This document shows, piece after piece, positions 1 through 7,213 of a stretch of 19,158 nt of DNA. The translations under genes were made by a program, and so were the position numbers. Numbering within the stretch: position 1 is the first letter of the stretch; each line of letters opens with the position of its first letter. The notes beneath the pieces are model-generated. The model was not told where the DNA came from, made no database searches, and worked only from the letters and a program-made list of their open reading frames with translations. The DNA lies in the NCBI GenBank assembly GCA_937871605.1, contig CALMRM010000226.1, forward strand, positions 5,769 through 24,926, given 5' to 3'. Source of the stretch: an uncultured Terriglobus sp. (lineage in GTDB: Bacteria > Acidobacteriota > Terriglobia > Terriglobales > Acidobacteriaceae).

Positions 1-1054
1 GGTAAAGATAGTTGGGGGTCGAGTCGTTCGCCACCAGCAGGTCGGGCTTGCCGTCGTTGTTCACGTCCACAAAGGCAGACGCCAGCCCGTAGTAGCCCGG
101 CTTGTCGGCCACGCCCGCCGCTGTGCTCACGTCGGTAAAGGTGCCGTTGCCGTTGTTGTGGAACAGGTGGTCGCCCTCGCCTGGCAGGCCGTGCGGGCCG
201 CAGTACACGCGTACGCCACGGAAGGAGCAGAAGGCCAGATTACTGGCCGCCGGGTTCAGATCCGGTGCACTGCTAGGGTCGAACTTCACGTAGCCGGGCA
301 CAAACAGGTCGAGTTTGCCGTCGCCGTCGTAGTCGCCCCAGGTGGCACCGGTAGACCAGCCGCCCAGCGCCAGGCCCGCCTTCTCTGCCACGTCGGTGAA
401 GGTGCCGTCGTGGTTGTTGCGGAGGAGCCGGTTTTTGCCGTAGTTGCTGACGTACAGGTCGGGCGTGCCGTCGGTGTCGAAGTCTGACGCCCGGGCGCCC
501 CCACACCAGCGTCCGTTGCTAACCCCAGCTTTCTGGGTCACATCGGTGAACGTGCCGTCGTGATTGTTGTGGAACAGTGCCGCCAAAGGTGCGGCAGCCT
601 TGCCCAGGAGCGCCGATTCGGTCGAGCCGTTGACCAGGTAAATATCCAACCAGCCATCGTTGTCATAATCCAGCAGGGCTACACCGGAGCCAATCGCGTC
701 CAGGATGAAGCGCTTGGGCGTGTCCCCCGACACGTGCTTCCAATTCTGCAAACCGCTTTTTGCGGTGACATCCACAAAGGGCACATCGCCCTTTGCCACC
801 GTGCCGCTTACCGTCGGCGGACCGGGCTGGGCTGGATAGGCTCCCCCGGTGCTGGACCCGCTGGCTGGGGGCGGCTGGGCGCCCTCCTGTCCCTTGGCGG
901 TTCGCTGCTCCAGCGGGTTCTGGGCGGACGCCTTGCCAGCGAGGGCAAGCACCACAACCAGTGCAAAAAGAGGCGTGATGTAGCGAACAAAACGTGCGCA
1001 GGAACGCGCAGAAAGCGTGCACCTGGGTGCTGAATTGTGCGTGAAAGGTGTCAT
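1..1054 (-). CDS. CRTAC1-type FG-GAP/VCBS repeat protein, secreted (3' end outside window)
   Basis: The open minus-strand frame runs from an ATG at 1054 to the left edge of the window, giving 351 codons with no stop, so the C-terminus is missing. Residues 1-44 form a clear signal peptide: basic Arg residues, a hydrophobic stretch around 28-40, and an ASA|Q cleavage site. The mature part contains repeated FG-GAP/VCBS blades with Asp-rich calcium-type loops, such as DYDNDGWLDIYLVN, LFHNNHDGTFTDV and DYDGDGKLDLFVPGY. These are typical of CRTAC1/ASPIC-UnbV beta-propeller proteins, and the ASPIC/UnbV tail would lie beyond position 1. The protein is probably exported; its ligand is unknown. It is divergent from the GH13 gene at 1255, with a 200-bp shared upstream region. 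No convincing Shine-Dalgarno sequence precedes the ATG, but the signal peptide supports this start. Family confidence is high and function confidence low. Confidence 0.9.
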   Translation of the reverse strand, partial: MTPFTHNSAPRCTLSARSCARFVRYITPLFALVVVLALAGKASAQNPLEQRTAKGQEGAQPPPASGSSTGGAYPAQPGPPTVSGTVAKGDVPFVDVTAKSGLQNWKHVSGDTPKRFILDAIGSGVALLDYDNDGWLDIYLVNGSTESALLGKAAAPLAALFHNNHDGTFTDVTQKAGVSNGRWCGGARASDFDTDGTPDLYVSNYGKNRLLRNNHDGTFTDVAEKAGLALGGWSTGATWGDYDGDGKLDLFVPGYVKFDPSSAPDLNPAASNLAFCSFRGVRVYCGPHGLPGEGDHLFHNNGNGTFTDVSTAAGVADKPGYYGLASAFVDVNNDGKPDLLVANDSTPNYLY

Positions 1055-1208
1055 TATGCTGCAGTTTTGGTACGGGGATTGCATATTCGCACCCCAGTTT
1101 TGTCTTCTAAATGTGCGCATTTCTGCTCTCGCCAGCATGATACGCGCCGGGTTCAGCTGTTGCCGTCGTGTCGCGGTCGCGGGTAATGTCCCGCCGCCAG
1201 GTCGTCAT

Positions 1209-1243
1209 GACAAGTTGTCGACAGCCTGCATAGCAGCATGCTA
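1209..1243. promoter_or_regulatory. two short palindromes upstream of the GH13 gene (possible operators)
   Basis: Two perfect inverted repeats lie just upstream of the ATG at 1255: GACAA-G-TTGTC at 1209-1219, and TAGCA-gca-TGCTA at 1231-1243. They sit in the divergent region between the CRTAC1 gene and the GH13 gene. GntR-HTH regulators with LacI-like sensor domains (AraR type) are known to bind palindromes containing TTGT/ACAA halves, so the first site is a candidate target for the regulator at 3861-4982. This is inference. No second copy of the 11-mer was noticed near the other sugar genes. Confidence 0.3.
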
Positions 1244-1254
1244 AAGTTCGCCGC

Positions 1255-3165
1255 ATGAGTCGAGCGCATGTTGCCGCCCGTTCCGCTGCGTCCCTGCTGC
1301 TTGCTTCCCTATACCTCCCGTGCGCCATTGCGCAAAAGGCGGAAACGCCACTGCCGCCGCCGGTCACCGCTGCGCAGTTGAAGGCCGCCGCCAGGCCCAC
1401 GCACGACGAGACCTGGTGGAAGCACGCCGTGGTGTACGAGATCTATCCGCGCAGCTTCCAGGACTCCAACGGCGACGGCGTGGGCGATCTGAACGGCATG
1501 ACACAGCGGCTCCCTTACCTACAGAATCTGGGCGTGGACGTCATGTGGATTGCGCCCATGTTCCCTTCGCCACAGGTGGACTTCGGCTACGACATCTCCG
1601 ACTACGAGGCAGTCGACCCGCAGTATGGCACCATGGCCGACTTCGACAAGCTCGTCGCCGCGGCGCAGGGCAAAAGCATCAAGGTCATGCTGGACATGGT
1701 GCTGAACCACACCAGCGACAAGCACAAATGGTTCATCGAATCTGCAGCGAGCCGTAGCAACAGCAAGGCCGATTGGTACGTGTGGAATGACGGCGTGCCC
1801 GTGGAAAAGGCAGGCGTCACCGACTACCAGAAGAAGTTCGCGCACGATGGCATGGCACCGCCCAATAACTGGGAATCGCTGTTTGGCGGCTCGGCATGGG
1901 AGTGGGTGCCCGCGCGCAAGCAGTTCTACTACCACAAGTTTTACAAGCAGCAGCCCGACCTGAACTGGCGCAATCCTGCGGTGGAAACCGCCATGTTCAA
2001 CATGATGAAGTTCTGGCTCGACAAGGGCGTCGCGGGCTTCCGGCTGGATGCGGTGCCTACCCTGTTTGAGGACACGCAGCTGCGCAACGAGGATACGGTG
2101 GCTGCATCGTTCGACGCGCAGGGCAAGCCGCTGACGAACGCGCAGGGCGATCCCATCCTGAACGACAGCCGCACCAACATGCTGCCCGAGGTGCACGATG
2201 TGCTGCGCCGCATGCGCACCATGGTGGACAGCTATCCCGGCAACCGCGTGCTGGTAGGCGAAACCTACCTGCCGAATACAGCGGAGCTCAACAAGTGGTA
2301 CGGCGGCACGGTGCTGAGCAAGACGGCGGAATTGCACCTACCTATGGACTTTCTGGTGGGCTTTCACACGGAGGGCGGCGGCCCCAACAGCCCCAACGTA
2401 AGCCTGGACTTGAAGCACCTGCGCACCTACCTGGGCGAGATGGAAACCACGCTGGGCGACAACTGGCCGCTGCTGGTGTTCGACAACCATGACAACGTCC
2501 GCTCGTGGGACCGCTTCAGCCGCCCAGACCAGACCGACGCGCAGAAGCAGGCCATAGCCAAGATCATTGCGACCATGCTGTACACCACCCGCGCCACGGC
2601 GCTGACCTACTACGGCGCGGAGATCGGCATGCCTACTACCACGCCCACCCGCGTGGAGGACGTGCAGGACCCCATCGGCAAAACGGGCTGGCCCAAGGAA
2701 AAGGGCCGCGACGGCGAGCGCACACCCATGCAGTGGACCAGCGGGCCGCAGGCCGGCTTCTCTACCGATCCCAAAACCTGGCTGCCCATCGCCCCGGACT
2801 ACAAGACCATCAACGTGCAGACGGAGCAGGCCGACCCGAACAGCATGCTGAACTGGTCCGAGAAACTGATCGCCCTGCGCCGCAGCAACCCCGCACTGCA
2901 CGACGGCGGCTTCGCCATGGTGAACACCAGCGATCCCAACATCCTGAGCTATGTGCGTACCGCACCCACGGGTAGCGCACCCGTGCTGACGCTGATCAAC
3001 ATGACGGCGCAGCCGCAGACCATTTCGCTTGATTTGAAGCCGGTGGACCTAAAGATGACGAAGGCGACTACGCTGGCGTCATCGGACCCGTCGGTCAGCG
3101 GCACACAGACGCTCACGTCCATCACCCTGCCCGCGTACGCGTCCTGGATTGGCTCACTGCAGTAA
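1255..3165 (+). CDS. secreted GH13 alpha-amylase-family glycosidase (alpha-glucosidase-like)
   Basis: This 636-residue protein has a signal peptide, with probable cleavage after residue 26 (AIA|Q). The GH13 barrel starts at about residue 57 with AVVYEIYPRSFQDSNGDG. The conserved regions are complete: region I DMVLNH at 147-152; region II GFRLDAV with nucleophile Asp265; region III VGETYLP with acid/base Glu336; region IV FDNHDN with Asp413. The ERTPMQW...AGFS segment and the LIALRRSNPAL segment before the C-terminal beta domain are typical of exo-acting alpha-glucosidases and oligo-1,6-glucosidases rather than endo-amylases. It should release glucose from alpha-glucosides in the periplasm or outside the cell. 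Isomaltulose- or trehalose-forming relatives share these motifs, so substrate and bond are not fixed by sequence. No carbohydrate-binding module is visible. Sugar-handling genes follow downstream. No strong ribosome-binding site is visible before the start. Confidence 0.9.
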   Translation: MSRAHVAARSAASLLLASLYLPCAIAQKAETPLPPPVTAAQLKAAARPTHDETWWKHAVVYEIYPRSFQDSNGDGVGDLNGMTQRLPYLQNLGVDVMWIAPMFPSPQVDFGYDISDYEAVDPQYGTMADFDKLVAAAQGKSIKVMLDMVLNHTSDKHKWFIESAASRSNSKADWYVWNDGVPVEKAGVTDYQKKFAHDGMAPPNNWESLFGGSAWEWVPARKQFYYHKFYKQQPDLNWRNPAVETAMFNMMKFWLDKGVAGFRLDAVPTLFEDTQLRNEDTVAASFDAQGKPLTNAQGDPILNDSRTNMLPEVHDVLRRMRTMVDSYPGNRVLVGETYLPNTAELNKWYGGTVLSKTAELHLPMDFLVGFHTEGGGPNSPNVSLDLKHLRTYLGEMETTLGDNWPLLVFDNHDNVRSWDRFSRPDQTDAQKQAIAKIIATMLYTTRATALTYYGAEIGMPTTTPTRVEDVQDPIGKTGWPKEKGRDGERTPMQWTSGPQAGFSTDPKTWLPIAPDYKTINVQTEQADPNSMLNWSEKLIALRRSNPALHDGGFAMVNTSDPNILSYVRTAPTGSAPVLTLINMTAQPQTISLDLKPVDLKMTKATTLASSDPSVSGTQTLTSITLPAYASWIGSLQ

Positions 3166-3328
3166 TCGAATTTAGGAAACATTTGCCGTCGCGTGTGCGT
3201 AGTAGGGTACGAGTAGAACTCTTTAGTCCAACGCAGTAGAGCACCCCCGGCCTACGGGCTTGTCAGTACGGCGTCATGTAAAGGAGCACACAGCATCCCC
3301 TCCTTCCTATCGAGCGATCTCCTTATTC

Positions 3329-3371
3329 TTGTCATCCCGACCGGAGCGAAGCGTAGTGGAGGGACCTGCTT
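3329..3371 (+). repeat. left arm of the GIY-YIG element
   Basis: The arm begins TTGTCATCCCGACCGGAGCG and ends GGGACCTGCTT. It matches the reverse complement of 3718-3760 at 41 of 43 positions, differing at arm positions 8 and 26. The same arm sequence, with small changes, forms the left ends of the elements at 7057 and 9974. Confidence 0.85.
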
Positions 3372-3395
3372 TCCGGGTGCTACAGAAAAGCCAAA

Positions 3396-3782
3396 ATGGA
3401 ACATGAGTACTTCGTCTATATGGTTGCAAGCCGGTCACGCACACTCTACGTAGGTGTGACACGAAACCTTACCTCACGCGTGGGCCAACATAAAGACGGA
3501 CTCATTCCAGGTTTTACGGCAGAATACATTTGCACCCGGCTGGTCTGGTTTGAACGCCACCAGTATGTGCGAAACGCGATCCTGCGCGAAAAGCAAATTA
3601 AGCGTTGGCGGCGAGAGAAGAAGATCTGGCTGATAGAACGTGAGAACGCAACGTGGGAAGATTTGGCGGCAAACTGGTGGGCTCTGCCTAAGTTTGGCGG
3701 CGAAGCCAACCATGGAGAAGCAGGTCCCTCCACTCCGCTTCGCTCCGGTCGGAATGACAAATCGGAGGGGCGACCCGGCTGA
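3396..3782 (+). CDS. small GIY-YIG (URI-domain) endonuclease
   Basis: This 128-residue protein is a single-domain GIY-YIG nuclease of the COG2827/YhbQ-like type. The two sheet motifs are FVYMVAS (6-12, in the GIY position) and LYVGVT (17-22, in the YIG position). They are followed by the conserved Arg28 (NLTSRVGQHK) and the metal-binding Glu65 in LREKQIKRW. All core catalytic positions appear present. The family cleaves DNA, but these stand-alone small members have no settled role. The last 20 or so residues (about 107-122 and on to the stop) are encoded by the right inverted-repeat arm and lie outside the domain, so the tail is probably not functional. No clear ribosome-binding site was seen. 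The gene lies inside the element at 3329-3760 and probably belongs to it rather than to the sugar locus. Confidence 0.88.
   Translation: MEHEYFVYMVASRSRTLYVGVTRNLTSRVGQHKDGLIPGFTAEYICTRLVWFERHQYVRNAILREKQIKRWRREKKIWLIERENATWEDLAANWWALPKFGGEANHGEAGPSTPLRSGRNDKSEGRPG
3718..3760 (-). repeat. right arm of the GIY-YIG element
   Basis: Reverse-complement partner of 3329-3371, with two mismatches over 43 bp. It overlaps the 3' end of the GIY-YIG coding region, so it is translated in that gene as the tail containing GPSTPLRSGRND. It ends in ATGACAA at 3754-3760. Confidence 0.85.
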
Positions 3783-3860
3783 AGCGGTGGGCGTATGGAA
3801 CGACCCACCTGACTCGACAACACCTGAAACGAGCGTTGCGCACGGGTCCACACACTCACC

Positions 3861-4982
3861 ATGAAGACTCCGCTCACAACCGGCACCGGTGCCAAAAAGA
3901 TTCCGCTGCACCGCGCCATTTACGACGACCTTACAGCAGCCATCCGCGGCGGTACCTACCGTGATGGCGACCGGCTGCCCAGCGAAACGGAACTGTGCAA
4001 GCAGTACGGTGCCTCGCGTATTACGGTGGCCAAGGCGATCCAGACATTGCAGACCGACGGCCTGGTGGTGCGGCGTGCCGGGTCTGGCAGTTATATCCAG
4101 TTGCCGCTGCCCACGGCGACCCACCAGTTCGGCCTGCTCATCCCGGAGTTGGGTAGTACGGAAATCTTCGAGCCCATTTGCCAAGGCATCATGCGGTCGC
4201 CCGAGGCCAAGTCGCACTCGTTGATCTGGGGCCACTCCATGCCGGGAGAAGGCGAGCGCGAAGCCTCGGCGCTGAGCCTGTGCCGCCAGTTCATCCAGCA
4301 GCGGGTGGCTGGCGTCTTCTTTGCGCCACTGGAGTTTACCGAGGGCAAGGACCGCATCAACAACCAGATTGTGACAGAGCTGCGGCAGGCGGACGTGCCC
4401 ATTGTGCTGCTGGACCGCTGCTACTACCCGTATCCCAAGCGATCAAACCTGGACCGCGTGGGCATCGACAACCATCGCGCCAGCTTTGTGGTAACCCAGC
4501 ACCTCCTGCAGCAGGGCGCACGGCGCATCGTGTTTGTGGCGCGGCGGCGGTCAGCCCCCACCGTTGTGGAGCGGGTGTCCGGCTACCAATTTGCACTGCG
4601 CGAAGCAGGTTTGGAGTTTGCCGGAGCCACGCTGTATGGCGATGTGGAGGACGCCGACTTTGTTCGCGGCCTGCTGGAGCGGGAGCAGCCGGACGGCATT
4701 GTGTGCGCCAACGACCTGACCGCGGCACGGCTGATGCGCACGCTGATTGAGCTGGGCGTGCGCGTGCCGCAGCAGGTGCGCCTGGTGAGCTTTGACGATG
4801 TGCACTACGCCAAGTTTCTGCCGGTGCCGCTGACCACCATCCACCAGAACTGCGGGCAGATTGGCCGCACCGCCATGGCGCTGATGCTGGACCGCATGGA
4901 ACACCCGCAGCGGCCCGGCGTGGATGTGCTGGTGCCGTTTGAGCTGGTGGTGCGGGAGAGCTGTGGACCGCCCCTGACGTAA
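3861..4982 (+). CDS. GntR-type HTH transcriptional regulator with LacI/GalR-type sensor domain
   Basis: The protein has 373 residues. Residues 14-80 form a GntR winged helix, with RLPSETELCKQYGASRITVA (38-57) as helix-turn-helix and RRAGSGSYI as wing. From about residue 88 (FGLLIPELGSTEIFEPICQG) to the end it carries a periplasmic-binding-protein-like sugar-sensor domain. The C-terminal VSFDDVHYAKFLPVPLTTIHQ segment is typical of LacI/GalR proteins. This is the AraR-like architecture: a cytoplasmic sugar-responsive regulator, usually a repressor released by its ligand. The GH13, MFS and glycosidase genes around it are the obvious targets, but that is inference. It starts 78 bp after the GIY-YIG stop and is convergent with the PEP-CTERM gene, 27 bp away. 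The effector cannot be named from sequence. Confidence 0.88.
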   Translation: MKTPLTTGTGAKKIPLHRAIYDDLTAAIRGGTYRDGDRLPSETELCKQYGASRITVAKAIQTLQTDGLVVRRAGSGSYIQLPLPTATHQFGLLIPELGSTEIFEPICQGIMRSPEAKSHSLIWGHSMPGEGEREASALSLCRQFIQQRVAGVFFAPLEFTEGKDRINNQIVTELRQADVPIVLLDRCYYPYPKRSNLDRVGIDNHRASFVVTQHLLQQGARRIVFVARRRSAPTVVERVSGYQFALREAGLEFAGATLYGDVEDADFVRGLLEREQPDGIVCANDLTAARLMRTLIELGVRVPQQVRLVSFDDVHYAKFLPVPLTTIHQNCGQIGRTAMALMLDRMEHPQRPGVDVLVPFELVVRESCGPPLT

Positions 4983-5009
4983 AGTTCGTTACGCTCTGAA
5001 GAGGGCGAT

Positions 5010-5525
5010 CTAAGACAGTTTTCGCCGTAGGACCGTACCCGACCCCAGCAGACCCGTTACCAGCAGCACGAAGCTGGATGGCTCCGGCGTGGTAGCAACC
5101 TGAGTCACGGTAACGGTTCCCACAACATCATCCTTGAACTCGGTCGCGCCAAGCTGACTGAGGAACAGCACAGCAAATCTAGTAGAAGGTCCGAAGTCAT
5201 CGAATTCGACACTGTAATCATCTGTACCAAGGGTTACACCGTCTACTCCACTAAGGAGACCTCCGATGCGTAGCGAGCCGTTCACTCCCGGGTAATAGAT
5301 GTAACCGCTTGGGCCAGAAGCAAAGCTCAGACTATTGACAGTCAGTCCTGCGGTCGCGTTAGAAACGTAGGGCTGAGTACGGTCGAAGGTCAACGTGAAC
5401 GAACCACTGGCAGCTACCTGGCCGCTGGCTGTGAAGCTGATGTTGTAGGTGGTAGTAGCGGCGTGGGCCGCAACCGAGATCAGGGAGAAGGCGCAACTGA
5501 GCGCGAGACAGCAGAGACGGCGCAT
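5010..5525 (-). CDS. PEP-CTERM sorting-domain protein
   Basis: This 171-residue protein has a signal peptide (MRRLCCLALSC..., AHA|A near residue 22), a beta-rich middle of Ser, Thr, Gly and Asn, and a classic C-terminal sorting signal: TPEPSSFVLLVTGLLGSGTV followed by the basic LRRKLS end. Such proteins are recognised by an exosortase (EpsH/XrtA type) and displayed or released in exopolysaccharide-producing bacteria. The frame stays open upstream to 5618, but the ATG at 5525 is preferred because AAAGGA lies just in front of it and the signal peptide begins there. The middle domain is not recognised. No exosortase gene is in the window. It is divergent from the MFS gene (114 bp) and convergent with the regulator. 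Confidence 0.82.
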   Translation of the reverse strand: MRRLCCLALSCAFSLISVAAHAATTTYNISFTASGQVAASGSFTLTFDRTQPYVSNATAGLTVNSLSFASGPSGYIYYPGVNGSLRIGGLLSGVDGVTLGTDDYSVEFDDFGPSTRFAVLFLSQLGATEFKDDVVGTVTVTQVATTPEPSSFVLLVTGLLGSGTVLRRKLS

Positions 5526-5543
5526 AAATTCCTTTATTGTGTG

Positions 5544-5581
5544 ATGGGCTGAGCCTAGCGCGCAGCCCATGCGAGGTGCAA
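5544..5581 (-). promoter_or_regulatory. candidate promoter with 7-bp inverted repeat for the PEP-CTERM gene
   Basis: On the minus strand, TTGCAC (5581-5576) and TAGGCT (5557-5552) are separated by 18 nt, about 27 nt upstream of the start codon. A perfect inverted repeat, ATGGGCT (5544-5550) with AGCCCAT (5564-5570), straddles the -10-like box, so it could be an operator or an mRNA leader hairpin. The motif match is modest. Confidence 0.3.
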
Positions 5582-5639
5582 GCGAATCGTGAACTGGACT
5601 GAAAAGCCGTTCAGCCACATCGCCAAGCTGTCATAGCAG

Positions 5640-7016
5640 ATGGTATGTTGGGTGGCACATCCACAGCCTTTATCCTGGAGCCACCCGCCCTTGCCCACCA
5701 CGTCGCGCAGTGCCCTGTTCTTGCTGATTAAAAGTGCGTTTACTGGCGCGCTGGGTGGATTGCTGTTTGGCTTCGACACCGCGGTCATCGCAGGAACGAC
5801 GCATGCGCTGACGCAGCAGTTCACGCTGAGCGATGCGCAGCTGGGCTTTACCGTGGCCATTGCGCTGTGGGGCACGGTGCTGGGCGCGCTGGTGAGCGGC
5901 AGCATCGGGCAGAAGATTGGCAGCCGCGCGGCGCTGCGCTGGCTGGGCGTGCTGTACATCCTGTCGGCCATCGGCTGTGCCTTGGCATGGAGCTGGCAGT
6001 CGTTTCTCATCTTTCGCTTTATCAGCGGGCTGGGCATTGGCGGGTCGTCGGTACTGGGGCCGGTCTACATTGCGGAGCTGGCACCAGCCAAGTGGCGCGG
6101 GCGGCTGGTGGGCTTGTTCCAGGTCAACGTGGTGGTCGGCATCCTGCTGGCGTACCTGTCGAACGCCGTCCTTGCGGGCGTGGTGCACAACGGCCTACTG
6201 TGGCGGTGGGAGCTGGGCATTGCGGCCCTGCCCGCCGTTCTGTTCCTGGTCATGCTGTTCCTGGTGCCCAACAGTTCGCGCTGGCTGGTGAGTCAGAATC
6301 GCGTGGACGAGGCGATGCTGGTGCTGAGCCGCATGGGTTCGCCGGACAGCAAGGCCGAGGTCGATGCCATGGCGCTGTCGCTGCAGGCAGAGGGCGGCGC
6401 GGCGCGCACCAGCCTGTTCCAGAAGCGCTACCTGTTCCCGATCTTTCTGGCCGTGACGGTGGGCATGTTTAACCAGCTCACCGGCATCAACGCCATCCTG
6501 TATTACCTCAACGACATCTTCGGCAAGCTGCACCCGGACCGCAACGCCGTGCTGATTGGACTGGCGAACCTTGTGTCCACGCTGTTCGGGCTGAGCATCA
6601 TCGACAAGTTTGGCCGCAAGAAGCTCTTGCTGGTGGGTGGCGCGGGTGACGCGCTGTGCCTGGCGGGTGTGGCGTGGCAGTTTGCCATCGGTTCGACAGC
6701 GCTGCTGCTGCCGCTGCTGGTGGGCTTTATCTTCTTTTTTGCGCTGAGCCAGGGCGCGGTCATCTGGGTGTACCTGAGCGAGGTGTTCCCCACCAATGTG
6801 CGCGCCAAGGGTCAGAGCCTGGGCTCCAGCGCGCACTGGGTGACCAACGCGATTGTGGCGCAGCTGTTTCCGATCCTGGGGCGCAAGTCGGCCTCGCTGC
6901 CGTTTACCGTGTTTGCGGTGGCCACGGCAATTCAGTTTGCCGTGGTGCTGTTTGTGTACCCCGAGACGAAGGGCTACACGCTGGAAGACATGCAGCACCA
7001 TCTGGGTGTGCACTGA
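5640..7016 (+). CDS. sugar-porter family MFS transporter
   Basis: A 458-residue integral membrane protein with about 12 hydrophobic segments, a normal length for bacterial sugar porters. Family signatures are visible: GGLLFGFDTAVIAG at 39-52 (TM1), AELAPAKWRGRLVGLFQ around 145-161, the NSSRWLV equivalent of PESPRWL at 211-217, NQLTGINAILYY at 278-289 (sugar-binding segment of TM7), DKFGRKKLLLVG at 322-333 and the terminal PETKG at 441-445. The usual RxGRR loop after TM2 is replaced by GQKIGSRAALR. It most likely imports a monosaccharide, with protons, across the inner membrane; the sugar is not determined. The first ATG gives a somewhat long N-terminus, and no clear ribosome-binding site is visible, so a later GTG at 5652 is possible. 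The secreted glycosidase follows after 197 bp. Confidence 0.92.
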   Translation: MVCWVAHPQPLSWSHPPLPTTSRSALFLLIKSAFTGALGGLLFGFDTAVIAGTTHALTQQFTLSDAQLGFTVAIALWGTVLGALVSGSIGQKIGSRAALRWLGVLYILSAIGCALAWSWQSFLIFRFISGLGIGGSSVLGPVYIAELAPAKWRGRLVGLFQVNVVVGILLAYLSNAVLAGVVHNGLLWRWELGIAALPAVLFLVMLFLVPNSSRWLVSQNRVDEAMLVLSRMGSPDSKAEVDAMALSLQAEGGAARTSLFQKRYLFPIFLAVTVGMFNQLTGINAILYYLNDIFGKLHPDRNAVLIGLANLVSTLFGLSIIDKFGRKKLLLVGGAGDALCLAGVAWQFAIGSTALLLPLLVGFIFFFALSQGAVIWVYLSEVFPTNVRAKGQSLGSSAHWVTNAIVAQLFPILGRKSASLPFTVFAVATAIQFAVVLFVYPETKGYTLEDMQHHLGVH

Positions 7017-7056
7017 GGGCGGGGTTGTGCGGCTTCTTTTCTGACCTTCAAACGAT

Positions 7057-7201
7057 TTGTCATCTCGACTGGAGCGAAGCGAAGTGGAGAAGCCTGCCCT
7101 GAGCTTGCCGAAGGGACCTGCTGTTGCACGAAGCAGCAGTGCAGCCCGGCAGGAAAGCGGGTCCCTCCACTCCGCACTACGTGCTCCGGTCGGGATGACA
7201 A
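7057..7201. repeat. gene-less inverted-repeat element (145 bp), relative of the GIY-YIG element
   Basis: It begins TTGTCAT at 7057-7063 and ends ATGACAA at 7195-7201, with inner arm sequence matching the GIY-YIG element: ggagcgaagcgaagtgga on the left, ggtccctccactccg on the right. The centre carries a CTGCTG/CAGCAG hairpin (7118-7123 with 7134-7139). The left arm is interrupted after AGTGGA by about 24 nt that include CCTGAGCTTGCCGAAGG. The right arm holds a GCAC-TAC-GTGC palindrome at 7174-7184. It fills most of the gap between the MFS and glycosidase genes. Confidence 0.75.
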
Positions 7202-7205
7202 GGTG
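7200..7205 (+). promoter_or_regulatory. ribosome-binding site overlapping the repeat end
   Basis: AAGGTG, 8 nt before the GTG at 7214, is the best Shine-Dalgarno match and decides that start over the ATG at 7226. Its first two bases are the last two of the inverted-repeat element. Confidence 0.45.
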
Positions 7206-7213
7206 TAGTTAGC

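Larger units (their letters stand above)
3329..3760 (+). mobile_element. inverted-repeat element enclosing a GIY-YIG nuclease gene
   Basis: Two 43-bp arms in opposite orientation, 3329-3371 and 3718-3760, differ at only two positions and end in TTGTCAT / ATGACAA. Between them lies essentially only the coding region of a small GIY-YIG endonuclease, which starts 24 nt inside the left arm and runs out through the right arm. Two gene-less relatives with the same ends occur at 7057-7201 and 9974-10094. No obvious target-site duplication flanks the element: CCTTATTC on the left, ATCGGAGG on the right. Calling it mobile is inference from the repeated, bounded structure. The inverted repeat itself is seen directly. 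Confidence 0.6.

Noticed and set aside
1519..2337. Long open frame on the minus strand inside the GH13 gene (272 codons); similar ones at 6195-7013, 11134-12156 and 13202-14371.
   Set aside because: These mirror GC-rich real genes on the other strand, have His/Arg/Val-skewed composition and no domain features, and one runs through a tRNA. They are shadows.
5005..5027. GGCGA...TCGCC inverted repeat at the regulator/PEP-CTERM convergence, as a terminator.
   Set aside because: Short stem with a 13-nt loop, no T-tract, and mostly inside the PEP-CTERM coding end.
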